A DNA stretch of 64,000 nt from assembly GCF_035917675.1 (NCBI RefSeq), contig NZ_CP109104.1, forward strand, positions 1,178,001 through 1,242,000. The letters are read 5' to 3'. The DNA comes from Streptomyces sp. NBC_01775. Lineage in GTDB: Bacteria > Actinomycetota > Actinomycetes > Streptomycetales > Streptomycetaceae. Positions 16,323 to 25,271 of this stretch are shown piece by piece; the stretch's first letter is position 1, and each line of letters opens with the position of its first letter. Below the pieces are notes generated by a model, which saw only the letters and a list, made by a program, of their open reading frames with translations, was not told the DNA's origin and did no database searches. A program made the translations under genes and the position numbers.

Positions 16323-17635
16323 CGGCCGTCCTCCAGTCCGAGCAGGCCCGCCATGTCGCGCGGCCCGCGGTCGGGCAGCGCGGGCAGTCCGAGCGCTCCG
16401 GGGGCGCCGGAAGCACCAGGGGCGGAAGCGCCCTTCGCGTGGGAGCCCGCAGTGCCGTCGCTCTTGGCGCCGTGCGCGGTGCCGCTCAGCGGGAGGGAGC
16501 CGGGCCGGGCGGGGGCGGGGAGGGCGCCGCCGCCGGGCGCGTGCGCGGAGCCGCGCACGTTCTTGCCGCTGGAGGCCGGGGACGCGCAGTGCGCCCGGTC
16601 GTTGAACGGCGGGGGTGTGCCCGTCTGGAGACCGTTGCGGTAGCGGGTGCCCTGGTAGCCGGCGGTGCACGGCAGCGGGTCGAAGAAGGTGAGTGACATG
16701 CCGAAGGAGGCGCCCTTCTTGGTGATGGCCGTCGAGCCCGCCGCTGCCACCCGGGGAAGCTTGACGAGGAGTTCCTCGATGCCGCGCTCGCGGGTGACGG
16801 CGAGCTCCGAGGTGGTGGTCAAGTTGGCGAGCAGCACGCTCACGCTGGGGTCGAGGTCGCGCAGCAGCCCGGTGATCTGGGTGGCGGCGCCGGGGGTTTC
16901 GGCGATGAGCCTGCGCAGGTCCGGGTCGGAGTCCTTGAGCCGGCCCATCAGTTCCTTGGCGCCCTTGGCGAAGGACTTGAGCGCCTCGCCCTCCTCGCGC
17001 TGGGTGCGCAGCACGGTCTCGCTGTCCGTGATCAGGCCGGTGGTCTCGGGTGCCGCGCGGTCCGCCGCGTCCAGGAATTCGCTGCCGGTGTCGAGGAGGA
17101 CCTCCAGGTCGTCGCCCCGGCCCTCGAAGGTGGTGCCCAGCTCGTCCACGAGGGTGCGCAGGGAGTCCAGCGGCACCGAGGAGACGAGGCTGTCGACGCT
17201 GGAGAGCACCTTGGTGGGCGGCGCGGGCAGCGCCGTGTCGGGCTGCTTGATGACGGAGCCGTCGTGCAGGTAGGGGCCCTTGCCGGTGGCGGGCCGCAGG
17301 TCGATGTACTGCTCGCCGACGGCGGAGAGGTTGGCGACGACGGCCTTGAGGTCGCCGGGGATCCGCGGGGCGGACTTCTTGATCTTCAGCTCGGCCTCGA
17401 CGCCGCCGTCGGTCAGGTCGATGGCGCCGACCCGGCCCACGGACACACCCCGGTAGGTGACGTTGGAGTGCTCGAACAGGCCGCCGGTACGGGAGAGTTC
17501 GGCGCGGACGGTGTAGTGGTCGCGGAAGCCGAAGTAGTGACCGACGTCGGCGTAGCGGACGCCGATGACGCCGAGTACGAGGGCGGCGAGCGCGAAGAAG
17601 GCGAGGTTCTTGATGACCGTGGCGCGGGTGAGCAT
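16319..17635 (-). CDS. mceF: Mce family protein, MceF
   Basis: 438 residues. One N-terminal membrane anchor (IKNLAFFALAALVLGVIGVRY), then the MCE/MlaD beta-barrel domain (about 38-115: VRAELSRTGGLFEHSNVTYRG, VSVGRVGAIDL) and a long helical region that in known Mce proteins forms the lipid channel. The C-terminal 150 residues are Ala/Gly/Pro-rich, with a Cys pair (PLPC, RAHC). It overlaps mceE by one base (TGATG). It is one of six Mce subunits of a hexameric lipid importer spanning the envelope. Confidence 0.9.
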   Translation of the reverse strand: MLTRATVIKNLAFFALAALVLGVIGVRYADVGHYFGFRDHYTVRAELSRTGGLFEHSNVTYRGVSVGRVGAIDLTDGGVEAELKIKKSAPRIPGDLKAVVANLSAVGEQYIDLRPATGKGPYLHDGSVIKQPDTALPAPPTKVLSSVDSLVSSVPLDSLRTLVDELGTTFEGRGDDLEVLLDTGSEFLDAADRAAPETTGLITDSETVLRTQREEGEALKSFAKGAKELMGRLKDSDPDLRRLIAETPGAATQITGLLRDLDPSVSVLLANLTTTSELAVTRERGIEELLVKLPRVAAAGSTAITKKGASFGMSLTFFDPLPCTAGYQGTRYRNGLQTGTPPPFNDRAHCASPASSGKNVRGSAHAPGGGALPAPARPGSLPLSGTAHGAKSDGTAGSHAKGASAPGASGAPGALGLPALPDRGPRDMAGLLGLEDGR

Positions 17636-18882
17636 CAGCGATCGCCTCCGGCGTCCGGTGGCGTGGTCACGGCGGGCAGCGGCAGCGCGGCGGTGTCGCC
17701 CGTGCCGCCTGCCGCGCCCGTCGCGGGCCCGGGGTCCTGCGGGATCGGCTCTTCCTTCAGGGGCGGGGTGAGGATGGTGCCGGGCTGGGCCGTGAGGTTC
17801 AGATAGAGGTTGAGGTAGTCGCCCTTGACGCCGCGCAGCACCTCGTCGGTGAACGGGTAGGTGAACAGCACCTGGAGGGAGTCGGGCAGGTCCTGGCCCG
17901 CGTCGGCGAGCCGTCTGAGGGTGGGCGCCAGCGCCTTGAGGTCGGCGACGATGTCGTCCTTGCTGCGGTTGACGGTGCTGACGGCCACCTTCGAGAGGGA
18001 GTCCAGGGAGCGGAGCATGGTCATCAGCTGGCCGCGCTGGTCCTCCAGGGTGGTCAGGCCGGGGCTGACGTCGGTGAGGACGGTGCCGATGCTCTTCTTG
18101 CGGGCGGCCAGGGTGGCGGAGAGACGGTTGACGCCGTCGAGGGCCTGGGTGATGTCGCCCTTGTGCCGGTCGAGGCTGCCGACCAGCTTGTCGACTCGGC
18201 CCAGCATGGATCTGACCTCCGGTTCGTTGCCGTCCAGGGCCTTGTTCAGCTCGGTCGTGATGGTCTTGAGCTGGTTGACGCCGCCGCCGTTGAGCAGGAG
18301 GGAGAGCGCGCCGAGCACTTCTTCGACCTCGGGGTTGCGGTTGGTGCGGGAGAGGGGGATGTGGGTGCGGCCCCGGCGGGAGGCGACGGACTCCGCGGCG
18401 GAGACGCGGCGGTCGGCCGCTCCCCCGCTGTCCGGGCCCTTCCCCGTGGTGCCCCGGCCGGCGCCCTTGGGCGGCGCGAGGATCTGCACGTACTTCTCGC
18501 CCAGGAGGCTGGATTGTTCGATGCGCGCGTACGGCTCGGCGGGCAGCTCGACGTCGCCGTTGACGCGCATGGTGACCTTCGCCGTCCACCCCTTCTCGGC
18601 CAGCGAGATCTTGGTGACGCGGCCGACGGAGACGTCGTTGACCTTCACAGCGGACTGCGGGACGAGGCTGAGCACGTCGCGGAACTCGGCCGTCACCTCG
18701 TAGGGGTGGTCGCCCAGGTCGGCACCGCCGGGCAGCGGCAGGTCCTCGATGCCGGAGAAGCGGGGCACGTCAACGCCGCCGCCGAGCAGGGTGAGGGCGA
18801 GTGCCAGCGCGACCGCTGCCGCCGCCACGCCGGTCCCCGCGCGCGCCGTGCGCCGCGACATGTGCCGTCGGGATCCGCTCAT
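17635..18882 (-). CDS. mceE: Mce family protein, MceE
   Basis: 415 residues. Signal-anchor at about 17-38 (GVAAAAVALALALTLLGGG), MCE domain at about 60-140 (VTAEFRDVLSLVPQSAVKVND, VSVGRVTKISL, SSLLGEKYVQILAP) and a long helical domain. Mycobacterial MceE is usually a lipoprotein, but here there is no lipobox cysteine, and I see no cysteine at all in the protein. The position between mceD and mceF, with ATGA overlap to mceD, supports the assignment. Confidence 0.9.
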   Translation of the reverse strand: MSGSRRHMSRRTARAGTGVAAAAVALALALTLLGGGVDVPRFSGIEDLPLPGGADLGDHPYEVTAEFRDVLSLVPQSAVKVNDVSVGRVTKISLAEKGWTAKVTMRVNGDVELPAEPYARIEQSSLLGEKYVQILAPPKGAGRGTTGKGPDSGGAADRRVSAAESVASRRGRTHIPLSRTNRNPEVEEVLGALSLLLNGGGVNQLKTITTELNKALDGNEPEVRSMLGRVDKLVGSLDRHKGDITQALDGVNRLSATLAARKKSIGTVLTDVSPGLTTLEDQRGQLMTMLRSLDSLSKVAVSTVNRSKDDIVADLKALAPTLRRLADAGQDLPDSLQVLFTYPFTDEVLRGVKGDYLNLYLNLTAQPGTILTPPLKEEPIPQDPGPATGAAGGTGDTAALPLPAVTTPPDAGGDR

Positions 18883-20090
18883 CTGCCCGCCCCCTTATGT
18901 CCCTTGCCGCTCCCGGAGGCGTCGCTCTTGCCGCCGTCGGCGGGTGAGCCGTAGACCGTGCCGACCGGGGGCAGCGGGACGGCCGGGAGCGCCTTGCGCC
19001 GTCCCGGGTCGACGGGTACGAGGCCCGCCGTGCCGTTGGCCGCCGCGCCTGTCGAGGGGGTGAGGGGGCCGCCCATGCTCAGCTCGTTGATGTTGGCGCG
19101 GTTGTCCAGCGTGCCCTTGCCGGGGTTGTACGCCTTGAGGAAGTTGTCGGCGGCCAGCGGTGCCGTGTCGAGGGCCTCGGCGAGGGAGGCCCGCTGGTCG
19201 ACCAGGGTCTGGGTGATCGGGGCGAGCTTCTTGACATTCTTCTTGAGGCTGCCTCTGTTGTCGTCGATGAACTTCTTCACCTTGCCCAGGGCTGTGCCGA
19301 GCTGTTTGAGGGCCTTGGCGAGGTTCTCCTTGTCGTCGGCGAGGAAGGTGTTGACGTCGGCCAGCTGCTTCTCGGCCTTGTGCACCCGTTTGTCGTTCTT
19401 CTTGAGCATGCTGGTGAAGGCGTGGAGGTACTCGACGGTGTCGAACATGTCGGTGCTGCTGCCGTTCAGGGTCTTGGCCGCCTTGCCGAACTCCTCGATG
19501 GACCGGCCGATGGCGGCGCCGTTGCCGTTGAGGTTCTTCGCGCCGGTGTCCAGCAGCCCGGAGAGCGAGCCGTCGGAGTTGGCGCCCTTGGGGCCGAGCG
19601 CGTCGCTGAGTTCGGTGATGCTCGCGTAGAGCTGGTCGACCTCCAGCGGCACCGAGTTGCGGCCGGAGGGCAGCACCGCGGCATCGGCGAGCCGGGGCCC
19701 TCCGGTGTAGGCGGGGGTGAGCTGGACGTAGCGGTCGGAGACGAGGCTCGGGGCGATGACGACGGCGCGGGCGTCGGCGGGCAGCTCGATGCCCTCGTCC
19801 ACCAGCAAGGTGACCTCGACCTTCGTGCCATGTGGCGCGACGGCCGCGACCCTTCCGACGCGTACGCCCAGCACCCGCAGATCGGAGCCCTCGTAGACGC
19901 CGACGGCGCGGTCGAACCAGGCGGTGACGCGGATGCCGTCGGAGCCCCCACCGAGGACCGCGGCTCCCCCGGCGCCCGCGCCGATCACCAGCACGGTGGC
20001 GGACATCAGCGCGAGGCTGCGCAGCGGCCGGGAGCGCGGTCGCTCCGAGGCGGAGCGGGACCGCTTCATGGTCAGGTGGGGTCGCTTCAT
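18879..20090 (-). CDS. mceD: Mce family protein, MceD
   Basis: 403 residues. Arg-rich start, membrane anchor (LALMSATVLVIGAGAGGAAVLG, about 26-47), MCE domain (VTAWFDRAVGVYEGSDLRVLG, VRVGRVAAVAP, PSLVSDRYVQLTP, about 53-135) and a long coiled helical part containing repeated Lys/Asp-rich heptads (LADVNTFLADDKENLAKAL). The C-terminus is Gly/Pro/Ser-rich. Four-base overlap with mceC. Part of the hexameric importer. Confidence 0.9.
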   Translation of the reverse strand: MKRPHLTMKRSRSASERPRSRPLRSLALMSATVLVIGAGAGGAAVLGGGSDGIRVTAWFDRAVGVYEGSDLRVLGVRVGRVAAVAPHGTKVEVTLLVDEGIELPADARAVVIAPSLVSDRYVQLTPAYTGGPRLADAAVLPSGRNSVPLEVDQLYASITELSDALGPKGANSDGSLSGLLDTGAKNLNGNGAAIGRSIEEFGKAAKTLNGSSTDMFDTVEYLHAFTSMLKKNDKRVHKAEKQLADVNTFLADDKENLAKALKQLGTALGKVKKFIDDNRGSLKKNVKKLAPITQTLVDQRASLAEALDTAPLAADNFLKAYNPGKGTLDNRANINELSMGGPLTPSTGAAANGTAGLVPVDPGRRKALPAVPLPPVGTVYGSPADGGKSDASGSGKGHKGAGR

Positions 20091-21157
20091 CGGCTGCGGC
20101 CTCCCGGTTTCGGCGGCCGGCAGTCGTTCTCGGGCGGGGTGCCGGGCGGCAGGTAGCGCTTGGGGACCAGCCCGCACAGGTAGCTGTCGAACCAGCGGCC
20201 GTTGCCGAGGGTGTTGCCGATCAGCCGGTAGTAGGGCCCGGCCACCTTCAGTGCGCGGTCCAGCCGTTTGCGGTTCTTCAGCAGGACGTCGGTGACCCGG
20301 TCGAGGGCGCGCAGGGTGGGGCCGAGTTGCTTGTTGTTGTCGTTCACCAGCCCCGTCAGCTCGGTACCGAGGTCGCGGGTGCCGGTGAAGAGCTGGTGGA
20401 TGGCGGTGCGGCGTTTGCGGATCTCCTCCAGCAGGAGGTTGCCGTCGCGCAGGAGCGCGGTGAAGTCGGCGCGCTGGCCCTTGAGGGTCTTGGTCAGCTT
20501 CTTGCTGCCGCGCAGCAGTTCGGCCAGTTCGGTGTCGCGGGAGGAGATGGTGCGCGACAGCGCCGAGAGGCCCTTGGCCGCGCCTCGTACGTGTTCGGGG
20601 GTGTTCTGGAAGGTCTCGGAGACGGCCTGGAAGCTCTTGGCGAGCTTGTCCGAGTCGATCTCCTCGAAGGTGCGGCCGAGTCCGCTGAACGCCTGCGTCA
20701 CGTCGTAGGGCGAGGTGGTGCGGCTGGTCGGGATGCGCTTGCCAGGATCCTGTGCTCCGGTGCCGAGCGGGTCGAGGGCCAGGAACTTCTCGCCCAGCAG
20801 GGTGCGGATGCTGATGGCGGCTCTGCTGGCGTTGCCGACCCAGGTGTCCTTCACCTTGAAGGTGACCTTGACCTTGGCGCCGTCGAGGGCGACATCGGTG
20901 ACCTTGCCGACCTTGACGCCCGCGACCCGCACCTCGTTGCCCGGGCGCAGCCCCGCGCCCTCGGTGAAGTCGGCGGTGTAGGAGGTGCCGCCGCCGATGA
21001 GGGGCAGATCCTCGGCACGGTAGGCGACGGTGCCGAGCAGCGCGAGGACCACCAGCCCGACCAGGCAGACGGCGATGGGGTTGCGCTCGTGCATGGGTTT
21101 CAGGTGCGGCAGTCTCGGCCGCCGCCGGGTACCACGCCGGTTCGCCGTCGCGCTCAT
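20087..21157 (-). CDS. mceC: Mce family protein, MceC
   Basis: 356 residues. Anchor at about 26-45 (PIAVCLVGLVVLALLGTVAY), MCE domain at about 55-135 (YTADFTEGAGLRPGNEVRVAG, VKVGKVTDVAL, RTLLGEKFLALDP) and a helical domain rich in Leu and Lys. A conserved C-terminal Cys pair (SYLCGLVPKR, ENDCRPP) matches those of MceA, MceB and MceF. ATGA overlap with mceB. Confidence 0.9.
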   Translation of the reverse strand: MSATANRRGTRRRPRLPHLKPMHERNPIAVCLVGLVVLALLGTVAYRAEDLPLIGGGTSYTADFTEGAGLRPGNEVRVAGVKVGKVTDVALDGAKVKVTFKVKDTWVGNASRAAISIRTLLGEKFLALDPLGTGAQDPGKRIPTSRTTSPYDVTQAFSGLGRTFEEIDSDKLAKSFQAVSETFQNTPEHVRGAAKGLSALSRTISSRDTELAELLRGSKKLTKTLKGQRADFTALLRDGNLLLEEIRKRRTAIHQLFTGTRDLGTELTGLVNDNNKQLGPTLRALDRVTDVLLKNRKRLDRALKVAGPYYRLIGNTLGNGRWFDSYLCGLVPKRYLPPGTPPENDCRPPKPGGRSR

Positions 21158-22185
21158 GAGCGGCACCTCGACTCCGAGATCTCGATGCCGGTGGGCGGCG
21201 TACTGCCGTCGGACGTGCTCAGGCCGTGCGTCCTGGCTTCGCACAGATAGGTGTTGAACCACGAACCGTAGGAGGCGGCCCGGCCCAGCGTCGTCATCTT
21301 GGCCGGTGCGTTGCGCAGGAAGGTCTCGAACTGGGGCGTGCCCTTGTCGAGTTCGCGGGAGAGGCGGCCCAGCTCGTGGATGTCCTGCTTGAGCGGCGCC
21401 CGGCCGTCCTTGAGGAGCCCGGCCGTGGTGGTGGCCAGGCCGCCCATGGCGGTGACGGCGTCACCGAGGGGCTTGCGGTCCTTGGCGAAGCCGGACACCA
21501 GTTCGCGCAGGCTGCCGATGAGGTCGTTGAAGCCCTTCTCGCGTGCGTTGACGGTCTTGAGCACGGAGTTGAGGTTCTTGATCAGGGAGCCGATCACCTT
21601 GTCCTTGCCGGCGAGGGTAGTGGTCAGCGAACTGATGTGCCCGACCAGCGAGGAGACGGTGCCGCCCTCGCCCTGGAGGACCTGGATGATCTCTCCGGCG
21701 AGCTGGTTGGTGTCCTTGGGCGAGAGCCCTTCGAACAGCGGCTTGAAGCCGTTGAACAGCTGGGTGAGGTCGAGCGCGGGCGTGGTGCGCGAGAGCGGGA
21801 TGGTGCCGCCGGGGCGCAGGGTGCGGCCGACGGGCCCGCTGCCGCGCTGGAGGTCGACATAGCGCTGGCCGACCATGTTGAGGTACTTCACCGAGGCGCG
21901 CGCCGAGGCCGGGACGTCGCGGCCCTCCTCCACGGAGAACCGCACCTCGGCGACCCTGCGGTCCACCACCGCGATCTTCTCCACCTTGCCGACCTTGACC
22001 CCGGCGATCCGTACGCTGTCGCCCTCGACGAGGCCGGTGGCGTCGGTGAACCTGGCGCGGTAGGAGTCGGTGTCGCCGACGCCCGCGTTGGAGATGCTCA
22101 GCGCGAGGACGGTGGTGGCCAACGCGGTGACCAGCACGAAGATCAGTGACTTGACGAGGGGCCCGGCCAGACTGGCGCGCCTCAT
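21154..22185 (-). CDS. mceB: Mce family protein, MceB
   Basis: 343 residues. Anchor at about 9-31 (LVKSLIFVLVTALATTVLAL), MCE domain at about 38-115 (YRARFTDATGLVEGDSVRIAG, VKVGKVEKIAV, YLNMVGQRYVDLQRG) and a helical domain. The C-terminal Cys pair (NTYLCEART, ESRCRS) is in the same place as in MceC. ATGA overlap with mceA. Confidence 0.91.
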   Translation of the reverse strand: MRRASLAGPLVKSLIFVLVTALATTVLALSISNAGVGDTDSYRARFTDATGLVEGDSVRIAGVKVGKVEKIAVVDRRVAEVRFSVEEGRDVPASARASVKYLNMVGQRYVDLQRGSGPVGRTLRPGGTIPLSRTTPALDLTQLFNGFKPLFEGLSPKDTNQLAGEIIQVLQGEGGTVSSLVGHISSLTTTLAGKDKVIGSLIKNLNSVLKTVNAREKGFNDLIGSLRELVSGFAKDRKPLGDAVTAMGGLATTTAGLLKDGRAPLKQDIHELGRLSRELDKGTPQFETFLRNAPAKMTTLGRAASYGSWFNTYLCEARTHGLSTSDGSTPPTGIEISESRCRS

Positions 22186-23471
22186 TTGATCCTCACCTCC
22201 GTCCCGCGCAGGGCCGGCCCGACCAGGACGCTGGACCAGCCGGGCAGGTCGTCCGCACGGGGCGCCTTGCCGCCGTCCAGCGAGGGGGCCAGGAGTTCGT
22301 TGACGAGCTGGTTCTCCTGGGGCGAGTTGGGCATCCCCATGCCGCCCTTGGCGTCCGCGATGGTGGCGCCTTCGGGGGCGGCTCCGGCCGAGGCCCGGTC
22401 CTTGGCGGCCGTGCCGCCGGAGGGGCCCAGGTAGGGCACGGAGTAGCAGCGCGGTGAGCCGCCGCCGGTGTAGGCGGGGGCGTCCTTGCCGGGCACGTAC
22501 TTGCCGCGCGACGGCACGACCTTCAGCTCGACATGGAGGCCGGGCTCGTCGGTGCCCTTGCCGAGCGCCTTGTCCATGACGGGCACGAAGTTGCTGAGGG
22601 TGCGCAGGGTGCAGGGGAAGGAGGGCGACTGTGCGGCCAGTGCCCGGAGGGTGGGCCGCCCCGCGCGCGCGAGGCGGATGATGTTCTCCTCGTTCTCCCG
22701 CAGGAAGGTGGTCAGCTCCCGTGCGGTGCCCGTGGCGGCGTCGTACGCGGTGGCCAGGTCCTCGGCCTTCTCCGCGAGGGTGCTGCTGGTGGTGGCGAAG
22801 TCGGAGAGCGCCGTGAGCACGTCGGGCGCCGCCTCCGCGTAGAGGTGGCTGACCTTGACGAGTTCCTTGATGTCCCGGTTGAGCGCGGGAAGTTGGGGGT
22901 TCAGCTTGCGCAAGTAGGCGTCCAGTGTGACGAGGTTGTCGCCGAGCTTGCCGCCCCTGCCCTCCAGCGCCTGCGAGACGGCGGTCAAGGTGGCGGAGAG
23001 CTTGTGGGGCTGCACGGCGGTGAGGGTGGGCAGCAGGTCATCCAGGACCTGTTCCAGCTCGATGGCGTTGCGGCTGCGGTTCTGCGGGATGGTGGCGCCC
23101 GCCCGGATCGCCTCTCCCGTGGAGTTCCTGGGCGGTACGAGTGCGACGTAGCGCTGTCCGAAGACGGTGGTGGGCAGCATCTGCGCGGTGACGTCGGCGG
23201 GGATTCCGTCGAGCTTTCCGGGCTGGAGCGCGAGGCGCAGCCGGGCGCCCTCCCCGTCGGAGTCGATCTCGCGCACCTGGCCCACGACGACGCCGCGCAG
23301 CTTCACATCGGCGTTGACGTGCATCTCGTTGCCCACCTGCGAGGTGCGCACGGTCAGGTCGGCCTCGTCGGTGAACTGCTTGTCGTAGACGGCCACCGAG
23401 AGCCAGATCAGCAGCGCCGGCACCAGCAGGAAGACGACTCCCGCCAGCCTGCGGCGCAGCGTGGCGCTCAT
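22182..23471 (-). CDS. mceA: Mce family protein, MceA
   Basis: 429 residues. Anchor at about 9-28 (LAGVVFLLVPALLIWLSVAV), MCE domain at about 38-120 (LTVRTSQVGNEMHVNADVKL, RGVVVGQVREI, TTVFGQRYVALVP) and a helical domain, with the Cys pair SFPC and SPRC near residues 310-370 and a C-terminal extension. Its ATGA overlaps the stop of the second permease gene, so the permeases and Mce proteins are one translational unit. Confidence 0.91.
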   Translation of the reverse strand: MSATLRRRLAGVVFLLVPALLIWLSVAVYDKQFTDEADLTVRTSQVGNEMHVNADVKLRGVVVGQVREIDSDGEGARLRLALQPGKLDGIPADVTAQMLPTTVFGQRYVALVPPRNSTGEAIRAGATIPQNRSRNAIELEQVLDDLLPTLTAVQPHKLSATLTAVSQALEGRGGKLGDNLVTLDAYLRKLNPQLPALNRDIKELVKVSHLYAEAAPDVLTALSDFATTSSTLAEKAEDLATAYDAATGTARELTTFLRENEENIIRLARAGRPTLRALAAQSPSFPCTLRTLSNFVPVMDKALGKGTDEPGLHVELKVVPSRGKYVPGKDAPAYTGGGSPRCYSVPYLGPSGGTAAKDRASAGAAPEGATIADAKGGMGMPNSPQENQLVNELLAPSLDGGKAPRADDLPGWSSVLVGPALRGTEVRIK

Positions 23472-24379
23472 CCGGCGACCTTCACCGTGGTCGTGGCGCC
23501 CCAGATGGCCAGGCTGAGGAAGAAGTCGGTGACGCTGATGAGCACGATCGCGTTGCGCACCGACCGGCCCACCGCGATGCCGACACCCGCGGGCCCTCCG
23601 CTGGCGCGGTAGCCGTAGTAGCAGTGGGTGAGGATCACCATGACGCTGAAGATGAGGACCTTGAGGAAGGACAGCAGCACGTCGGTGGGCGAGAGGAAGA
23701 GCCCGAAGTAGTGGTCGTAGGTGCCCGCCGACTGGTCGTTGTAGTAGACGGTGATGAAGCGCGAGGAGAGGTAGGAGCTGAGCAGCCCGATGCCGTAGAG
23801 CGGGATGATGCCGACGACACCGGCGATGATGCGGGTGGTCACCAGGTAGGGCATGGAGCGGATGCCCATGCTGTCGAGCGCGTCGATCTCCTCGTTGATG
23901 CGCATCGCGCCCAGCTGCGCGGTGAATCCGGCGCCGAGGGTGGCGGAGAGCGCGAGGCCCGCGACGAGGGGGGCGATCTCGCGGGTGTTGAAGTAGGCGG
24001 AGATGAAGCCGGTGAAGGCTTCGGTGCCGATCTGGTTGAGCGCGGCGTAGCCCTGGAGGCCGACGACGGTGCCGGTGAACAGGGTCATCGCCGTCATCAC
24101 GCCGACGGTGCCGCCGATGACACCGAGCCCGCCGCTGCCGAACGCGACCTCGGCGAGCAGCCGTTGGACCTCGCGCAGATACCGCAGCAGGGTCTTGGGC
24201 ACCCACAGCAGGGCGCGGATGTAGAAGAGCAGCTGGTCGCCGGGCTGGTCGAGCCAGGCGAACAGCCTCCCCGGGCGCACGGTGCGCTTCGCGCGCTCCC
24301 CCGCCCGGCGGTCGCCGTCCCCCTGCGGGGTGGGCTCGGGCTCGGGGGCTCCGGTCTGGTCCTTGTCGAGGAGGGCCAT
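23468..24379 (-). CDS. yrbEB: MlaE/YrbE-type ABC permease, YrbEB
   Basis: 303 residues. Charged N-terminus, then five or six membrane helices. The MlaE signature is present: TGTVVGLQGYAALNQIG, GAGFTAQLGAMRINEEIDAL (the coupling segment with the conserved EEIDAL), MPYLVTTRII. It forms the membrane part of the importer with YrbEA and the Mkl ATPase. One base separates it from yrbEA. Confidence 0.92.
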   Translation of the reverse strand: MALLDKDQTGAPEPEPTPQGDGDRRAGERAKRTVRPGRLFAWLDQPGDQLLFYIRALLWVPKTLLRYLREVQRLLAEVAFGSGGLGVIGGTVGVMTAMTLFTGTVVGLQGYAALNQIGTEAFTGFISAYFNTREIAPLVAGLALSATLGAGFTAQLGAMRINEEIDALDSMGIRSMPYLVTTRIIAGVVGIIPLYGIGLLSSYLSSRFITVYYNDQSAGTYDHYFGLFLSPTDVLLSFLKVLIFSVMVILTHCYYGYRASGGPAGVGIAVGRSVRNAIVLISVTDFFLSLAIWGATTTVKVAG

Positions 24380-24380
24380 C

Positions 24381-25271
24381 TCAGGCTCCCTTCGGCGGGA
24401 CGAGCTGGAGGTAGATGCCGGTGAGGACCATGTTCACGAAGAAGAGGAGGAGGAAGGTGATGACGACGGACTGGTTGACGGCGTCCCCCACGCCCTTGGG
24501 CCCGCCGCGCGGGTTGAGGCCCCGGTAGGAGGCGACGATGCCGGCGATGAAGCCGAAGATGAGGGCCTTGATCTCGCTGATGTAGAGATCGGGCAGCTGG
24601 GCGAGGGCCGAGAAGCTGGCGAGGTAGGCCCCGGGGGTGCCGTCCTGGAGAACGACGTTGAAGAAATAGCCGCCCAGGGTGCCGACGACCGAGACCATGC
24701 CGTTGAGAAGTACGGCGACGCACACGGTGGCCAGCACCCGGGGCACCACGAGCCGCTGAATGGGTGAGACGCCCATGACCTCCATGGCGTCCAGTTCCTC
24801 GCGGATCTTGCGGGAGCCCAGATCGGCGCAGATCGCCGAGCCGGCCGCGCCGGAGATCAGCAGCGCGACGATCAGCGGGCTGGCCTGCTGGATGTTGACG
24901 AGCACGCTGGCCGCGCCGGTGAAGGACTGGGCGCTGATCTGGCTGGTCAGCGAACCGACCTGGAGGGCGATGACCGCGCCGAACGGGATGGAGACCAGCG
25001 CTGCCGGGAGGATGGTGACGCTGGCGATGAACCAGAACTGCTCGATGAACTCCCGCACCTGGAACGGCCGCCGGAAGATCGCGCGCAGCACGGTGACCGA
25101 CAGCGCGAACAGCTTGCCGGGCTCGCGCAGGAAGCCGAGGCCCCGCAAGGGCGTCCTGGCTGCGGAGGTCTTGGCAGCGCGCTTCTCGGCTGCCGACGTC
25201 TTGGCTGCGGGCGTCTTGGCGGGTGGCGCCTTCTTCCGCTTCCCGGGGGGCCGGGGCTCGATCGCTGTCAT
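24381..25271 (-). CDS. yrbEA: MlaE/YrbE-type ABC permease, YrbEA
   Basis: 296 residues. The first 40 residues are Lys/Ala-rich with repeats of KTSAA. Then the MlaE-type permease: PFGAVIALQVGSL, SGAAGSAICADLGSRKIREE (the coupling segment, with EELDAMEVMG), VPRVLATVCVAVLLNG and a final RGGPKGVGDAVNQSVV loop. Its ATGA overlaps the mkl stop, showing coupled translation with the ATPase. Confidence 0.92.
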   Translation of the reverse strand: MTAIEPRPPGKRKKAPPAKTPAAKTSAAEKRAAKTSAARTPLRGLGFLREPGKLFALSVTVLRAIFRRPFQVREFIEQFWFIASVTILPAALVSIPFGAVIALQVGSLTSQISAQSFTGAASVLVNIQQASPLIVALLISGAAGSAICADLGSRKIREELDAMEVMGVSPIQRLVVPRVLATVCVAVLLNGMVSVVGTLGGYFFNVVLQDGTPGAYLASFSALAQLPDLYISEIKALIFGFIAGIVASYRGLNPRGGPKGVGDAVNQSVVITFLLLFFVNMVLTGIYLQLVPPKGA

